Shown here piece after piece: positions 23,790 through 27,483 of a stretch of DNA of 27,483 nt. Position 1 is the stretch's first letter, and every line of letters starts with the position of its first letter. The DNA is taken from NCBI GenBank assembly GCA_910578655.1, contig CAJTQE010000019.1, positions 1 to 27,483 on the forward strand, written 5' to 3'. Source of the stretch: an uncultured Christensenella sp. (GTDB taxonomy: Bacteria; Bacillota; Clostridia; Christensenellales; Borkfalkiaceae). The notes under the pieces were generated by a model. The model was given only the letters and a program-made list of their open reading frames with translations. It was not told the DNA's origin and ran no database searches. A program made the position numbers and the translations under genes.

Positions 23790-24441
23790 TATCTTCCCAA
23801 GCACAATACTGTAACTCTCTATAACCTTGTTTTTGCAATTGAGTTGTTTGATTTTCTAATTCTGTAAGTGGTACTTTTGAGAAAAGCACATTATCGTCGG
23901 GATAAATACAATCGGTATACACCTTAATGAAGTACTTTGCTTTTACATTCTTTATCAAAACCTCTACATCATGCGCATAGTAATCGTAATCTTCGTCTTG
24001 TTCGTCTGCGTCAACGGCAAATATTGCTTCGCAATCGTCTACATCTTGCAATACGGAATCTAAAACTCTAAATGTAGTTTTATATTCTTCAAGATTATAC
24101 CAGTCGTCACTATCATCAAAAAAAGAAAGGCTGTCCAGCCAGTCGCTTATTTCAAAAACTAAGAATTCCTTTAATGAAATGCTTTTGTCGTTATTTTCTA
24201 TTTTGAAACCGCTATTTATAATCCAATCATAAGCATTTGACCAATATGCAAGAAATTTTGCGTTGAGCTTTTTTGACTGATATTTTTCTATCGCACAGAT
24301 AATTCTCTCCACTTTGTAATATTTCTCTAAGGCATTACTCAAATCGAATTCTTTTTTATCAATATCGGTTACAAACTTTTCTAATTCACTCCAATCGCAA
24401 CTCACATCGCAAATTTTTTTAAATAACTCTTTATCAAACAT
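23782..24441 (-). CDS. Small acidic protein of unknown function
   Basis: A 219-residue protein I do not recognise. It is rich in Asp and Glu, especially around residues 105-165 (FFDDSDDWYNLEE, VDADEQDEDYDYYAHD), with a helical N-terminal half and several Trp. There is no signal peptide, membrane segment or catalytic motif. A GGGAGG ribosome site lies 9 bases before the ATG. It sits 33 bases after fic and is flanked by two copies of the fic 3' end, so it appears to have been inserted or swapped in as a unit. Small acidic proteins next to toxins are often immunity proteins or antitoxins; that is only a suggestion here. Confidence 0.75.
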   Translation of the reverse strand: MFDKELFKKICDVSCDWSELEKFVTDIDKKEFDLSNALEKYYKVERIICAIEKYQSKKLNAKFLAYWSNAYDWIINSGFKIENNDKSISLKEFLVFEISDWLDSLSFFDDSDDWYNLEEYKTTFRVLDSVLQDVDDCEAIFAVDADEQDEDYDYYAHDVEVLIKNVKAKYFIKVYTDCIYPDDNVLFSKVPLTELENQTTQLQKQGYRELQYCAWEDKD

Positions 24442-24474
24442 TTAATTTAACCTCCCAAATCACTTAGTCATTAA

Positions 24475-25329
24475 TTAATCTTCTGTTTCGTAATAGTACG
24501 AATAATCTATACCCTTCATAAAAAGCTCCCAATCGTTTATATCGTCTGTGAGTGCACCGCTTATAAGTGCAAAAATTTCGCTTGAATCAACGGGACTTTT
24601 CTGCATTGCGGAAAGGTACGCACGCTTGTCTATCTTGCTCCAATCCACGCACTTACGCAAATTGCTTTTCAAAATCAGGTCAAGCCAAATTCTCGTACTT
24701 CTGCCGTTGCCTTCCATAAACGGATGAGCGACGTTCATTTCAACGTACTTCTTCACGATGTTCTCAATCGTATCTTCCGGCATCTTATTGATGAGCGCAA
24801 GGTTTTCTTTCAGATACATTGACGGCGCAAATGCGAACCCGCCTTTGGCAATATTGCAGCCTCTAATCTGCCCTGCAAAATCGTATAAACCGCCGAATAT
24901 ATATCCGTGTATTTGTTGTAACCCTTTCGTCGTCCCAACTTCGATTTCATCAATCAGACCGCTTTCAAACAGCTCATACGCCTTCTGTTTGCTCTTTTCG
25001 TCAACCGTGCTTCCGATACCTTTTACCCATCTGGAAAAGTTTTCTTTGTTCTTTGCGGGGATAAGTGCGGTAATAAGAGTAACACCGTTTTCATCCACGA
25101 CGTCGGTAAGATAAGACTTCCCGTCGATTGCCTTTAATTTCAGTTGTTTACAAATTGTAATCAACTGCGGATTACGGCGTTTCATTTGCGCCCAATAGAC
25201 GCGGGGATTTTTACTTTTCGTCAACGCCTCGGCAATATCGACAGCGCAAAACCACCATTTGGAAGTATCGTCATCCCAAACGGCTCTAACCGGAATATCT
25301 TCAAAAAATCTAATCGACGTTTTAATCAT
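24475..25329 (-). CDS. Bro-N/Fic-domain protein
   Basis: A 284-residue protein with two domains. The N-terminal part (about 12-100) resembles the Bro-N/phage antirepressor fold (WFCAVDIAEAL and following). The C-terminal Fic domain shows LQQIHGYIFGGLYDFAGQIR (137-156), the target-binding flap (NIAKGGFAFAP) and the intact catalytic motif HPFMEGNGR (202-210). Fic proteins usually transfer AMP from ATP to a target hydroxyl. No clear inhibitory helix motif is visible; STVDEK (107-112) only partly fits it. It lies 28 bases after hsdR with an AGGA ribosome site, so it is co-transcribed with a type I restriction system, a frequent arrangement. Its target is unknown. Confidence 0.88.
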   Translation of the reverse strand: MIKTSIRFFEDIPVRAVWDDDTSKWWFCAVDIAEALTKSKNPRVYWAQMKRRNPQLITICKQLKLKAIDGKSYLTDVVDENGVTLITALIPAKNKENFSRWVKGIGSTVDEKSKQKAYELFESGLIDEIEVGTTKGLQQIHGYIFGGLYDFAGQIRGCNIAKGGFAFAPSMYLKENLALINKMPEDTIENIVKKYVEMNVAHPFMEGNGRSTRIWLDLILKSNLRKCVDWSKIDKRAYLSAMQKSPVDSSEIFALISGALTDDINDWELFMKGIDYSYYYETED

Positions 25330-25357
25330 GCAAATCCGTCCTGCTTACTTATAATTT

Positions 25358-27483
25358 TTACCCAATACCGAAGAATCTCTCAAAGAAAGCTTTCAATTTT
25401 TCGATAATCTTTTGCTTTTTCTTTGTTCTGTCGCCACCGCCGAATCTTGAAATCGGTGGCATAATTTTATCGATATCCGTTCCGGTTGTCTTAATCTGCC
25501 CGTCGCGGAAAGAGTTTTCAATAAACTTTCTTGTTTCATCAGGCTTCAAATTTTCCTGCGCAATAATATCAGTAAGCTGTTTTTCTTTTTGCGCCGCAAC
25601 ATATTCACGCCACTCTATCATTATGTCAGAAACGTCGTTTACGCCCTCAATAAAAGTTTCAATTAACGCCTTCTTGCTACGAAGTTCAGGGCTGGCATCG
25701 ATAGCTTTTTGAATTGTAATAAGAACTTCTTTATCTTGACAATGCGTATCGTGACACTTCTGTACAAGCATCAATATGTAATCGATATTAATTTCAATCT
25801 GCTTAATAAGCTCTATTTCAAAAACGATGTCGTCGTTTATATCTTCCTTTTCGCCACTTTCACGACGAGCCTTCCATTCGTCACGCAAGTCCTGATATCT
25901 TCCAAGGTAATCCTGCAAGTCACGCTCCGAAAGAATTTCGTTACCAGCAAACTCATCAAACGAAGTTAATAAGTTGCGCATACGAAGAATTGCACCAAAC
26001 AAAACAATGAAATCTTTCTGATTCTTTTCTCCCGTAATACGTTCATCATCAAGAGAAAACTTTTCAGTCAACTCTGCTATCAAATCAACGTAACCTTGCT
26101 TGCGTTCGCCCTTCTCGTTTATATAACCAAAATAATAGTCGTTATACCCACGCATCAAGACTATACCGCCCGCTTCCTTATCTCCAAATACGGATATAGC
26201 ATCGTCCGTGCGCTTTTGCAAATTACGGAAGCACACGATATTACCGTAAGTCTTAATCGTATTCAAAATACGGTTAGTACGTGAGAACGCCTGAACCAGC
26301 CCGTGCATTTTAAGGTTTTTATCCACCCATAGCGTGTTCAAAGTCGTTGCGTCAAAACCGGTTAAAAACATATTAACTACGATAAGTAAATCGATTTCCT
26401 TGTTCTTCATACGTAGCGAAACGTCTTTATAATAGTTGGGAAACTTCTCTCTTGAAGTATCGTAATTTGTTCCAAAATACTCGTTATACTCTTTGATAGC
26501 TTTTTCCAAAAAATCTCTTGAAGAACTGTCAAGTCCATTTGTATCATCCGAATTTTCCTCTCCGAGCAAACCGTCCTCTTCTTCCTCGTTTGGAGCAAAG
26601 CTGTAAATGGTCGCAATTTTTATTGTCTTTTCGGGGTGAGCCTTCATTTGCTTTTGAAATTCTGTATAGTACGCCTTTGCCGCCTCGATTGACGAAACCG
26701 CAAAGATAGAGTTAAACCCTTTCAGATAAATTTTGTTTTTAAGTTCTTGAGTACCCGTACCGTTTTTAGCTTTTGCAACCTGTTCGATATTAACAAGCTG
26801 ACGGAATTGATACGCCCTGTCATTTCGCTTTGTCTTCTGGTCAAAATGGTCGAGAATATACTCCACTATGCCCGAAATTCTTTCAGGCTTCATAAACGCT
26901 TTTTCCCTGTCGATATCCCAAACGTCTTTATCGTCAATATCAGGTTCTTTATTCAAAGTCTTATGATACTCAACACGGAACGGCAAAACGTTTTTATCGT
27001 TAATAGCGTCTACGATCGTATAAGTATGTAATTTATCACCGAAAGCCTGTTCAGTAGTCCTAAGCTTAGAATTTTTTGAAACTCCGGCATTAACGGCAAA
27101 TATCGGCGTTCCCGTAAAACCGAATAAATGATATCTTCTAAAAAACCGCGTAATATCCGTGTGCATATCGCCAAACTGACTGCGGTGGCACTCGTCAAAA
27201 ATAATTACAATATGCTTGTCCGCAATAGAGTGCCCAACATTCTTTTTGACGAACATACTTAACTTTTGTATCGTGGTTATTATAATCTTCGATTTATTAT
27301 CTTCAAGCTGTCTTTTTAAAATTGCCGTAGAGGTATTGCTGTTTGCCGCTCCCTTTTCAAAACGGTCATACTCCCTCATCGTCTGATAGTCCAAATCTTT
27401 TCTATCCACAACGAAAAGGACTTTATCGACATAGTCAAGCTTAGTAGCAAGCTGAGCCGTTTTGAAAGAAGTTAACGTTTTAC
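25358..27483 (-). CDS. hsdR: Type I restriction enzyme subunit R (HsdR), 5' part outside window
   Basis: The motor/nuclease subunit of a type I restriction system; about 708 C-terminal residues are present and the gene runs off the right edge. At the edge the frame reads KTLTSFKTAQLATKLD, the Walker A lysine region. Helicase motifs follow: IIFDECHRSQFG (motif II, DECH), FGFTGTPIF (motif III), then FLTGFDATTLNTLWVDK and LVQAFSRTNRI (motifs V and VI). The C-terminal helical domain (about the last 250 residues) presumably contacts the methylase core. The N-terminal PD-(D/E)XK nuclease and the hsdM/hsdS genes must lie to the right. It is intact through its stop, and fic follows after 28 bases. 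Confidence 0.95.
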   Translation of the reverse strand, partial: KTLTSFKTAQLATKLDYVDKVLFVVDRKDLDYQTMREYDRFEKGAANSNTSTAILKRQLEDNKSKIIITTIQKLSMFVKKNVGHSIADKHIVIIFDECHRSQFGDMHTDITRFFRRYHLFGFTGTPIFAVNAGVSKNSKLRTTEQAFGDKLHTYTIVDAINDKNVLPFRVEYHKTLNKEPDIDDKDVWDIDREKAFMKPERISGIVEYILDHFDQKTKRNDRAYQFRQLVNIEQVAKAKNGTGTQELKNKIYLKGFNSIFAVSSIEAAKAYYTEFQKQMKAHPEKTIKIATIYSFAPNEEEEDGLLGEENSDDTNGLDSSSRDFLEKAIKEYNEYFGTNYDTSREKFPNYYKDVSLRMKNKEIDLLIVVNMFLTGFDATTLNTLWVDKNLKMHGLVQAFSRTNRILNTIKTYGNIVCFRNLQKRTDDAISVFGDKEAGGIVLMRGYNDYYFGYINEKGERKQGYVDLIAELTEKFSLDDERITGEKNQKDFIVLFGAILRMRNLLTSFDEFAGNEILSERDLQDYLGRYQDLRDEWKARRESGEKEDINDDIVFEIELIKQIEINIDYILMLVQKCHDTHCQDKEVLITIQKAIDASPELRSKKALIETFIEGVNDVSDIMIEWREYVAAQKEKQLTDIIAQENLKPDETRKFIENSFRDGQIKTTGTDIDKIMPPISRFGGGDRTKKKQKIIEKLKAFFERFFGIG

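Overview
The window looks like the chromosome of a Gram-positive, probably gut-associated Clostridia-type Firmicute. This is inferred from Bacillus/Clostridium-type nucleoside salvage enzymes (a Pdp rather than a DeoA-type enzyme), lipoprotein signal peptides, KtrAB-type potassium uptake, a clostridial-type pyridoxamine kinase and clear TTGACA/TATAAT promoters. The sequence does not fix the species.

Positions 1-16.6 kb are ordinary chromosome. A tight minus-strand operon (deoC-deoD-deoB-cdd-nucleotidase lipoprotein-pdp, 5897 down to 126) breaks down nucleosides. It starts from a perfect consensus promoter at 5931-5959, and several of its genes overlap by 4 bases. The secreted nucleotidase would release nucleosides outside the cell, and the other enzymes would convert them to bases, pentose phosphates, acetaldehyde and glyceraldehyde-3-phosphate. 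Upstream lie a pyridoxamine kinase and a membrane protein (minus). A divergent pair follows on the plus strand: a solute-binding lipoprotein overlapping a hybrid sensor kinase, with no ABC permease. Next come glmS (minus), ktrB-ktrA (plus) and a tRNA-Gln(CUG) at 16739-16813.

From the tRNA rightwards the window is accessory DNA in two parts. Part A (about 16.8-21.6 kb) is visibly AT-rich. It holds a 185-bp nested palindrome, a relic of a serine recombinase, and a cassette of XRE regulator, M.EcoRI-family adenine methyltransferase, DUF262-HNH protein and an unrecognised PD-(D/E)XK protein. It is bounded by the tRNA 3' end and a 10-bp copy of it at 21605-21614, which is followed by a second terminator hairpin. 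Part B (21.7 kb to the right edge) has composition closer to the host. It holds a tyrosine recombinase that looks truncated at its N-terminus, a frameshifted winged-helix gene, a small acidic unknown, a Bro-N/Fic protein and most of a type I restriction subunit HsdR that runs off the right edge. The most interesting unit is the modification/nuclease cassette in part A. Next are the repeated fic 3' end in part B and the promoters that place transcription start at the AUG (possible leaderless mRNAs).
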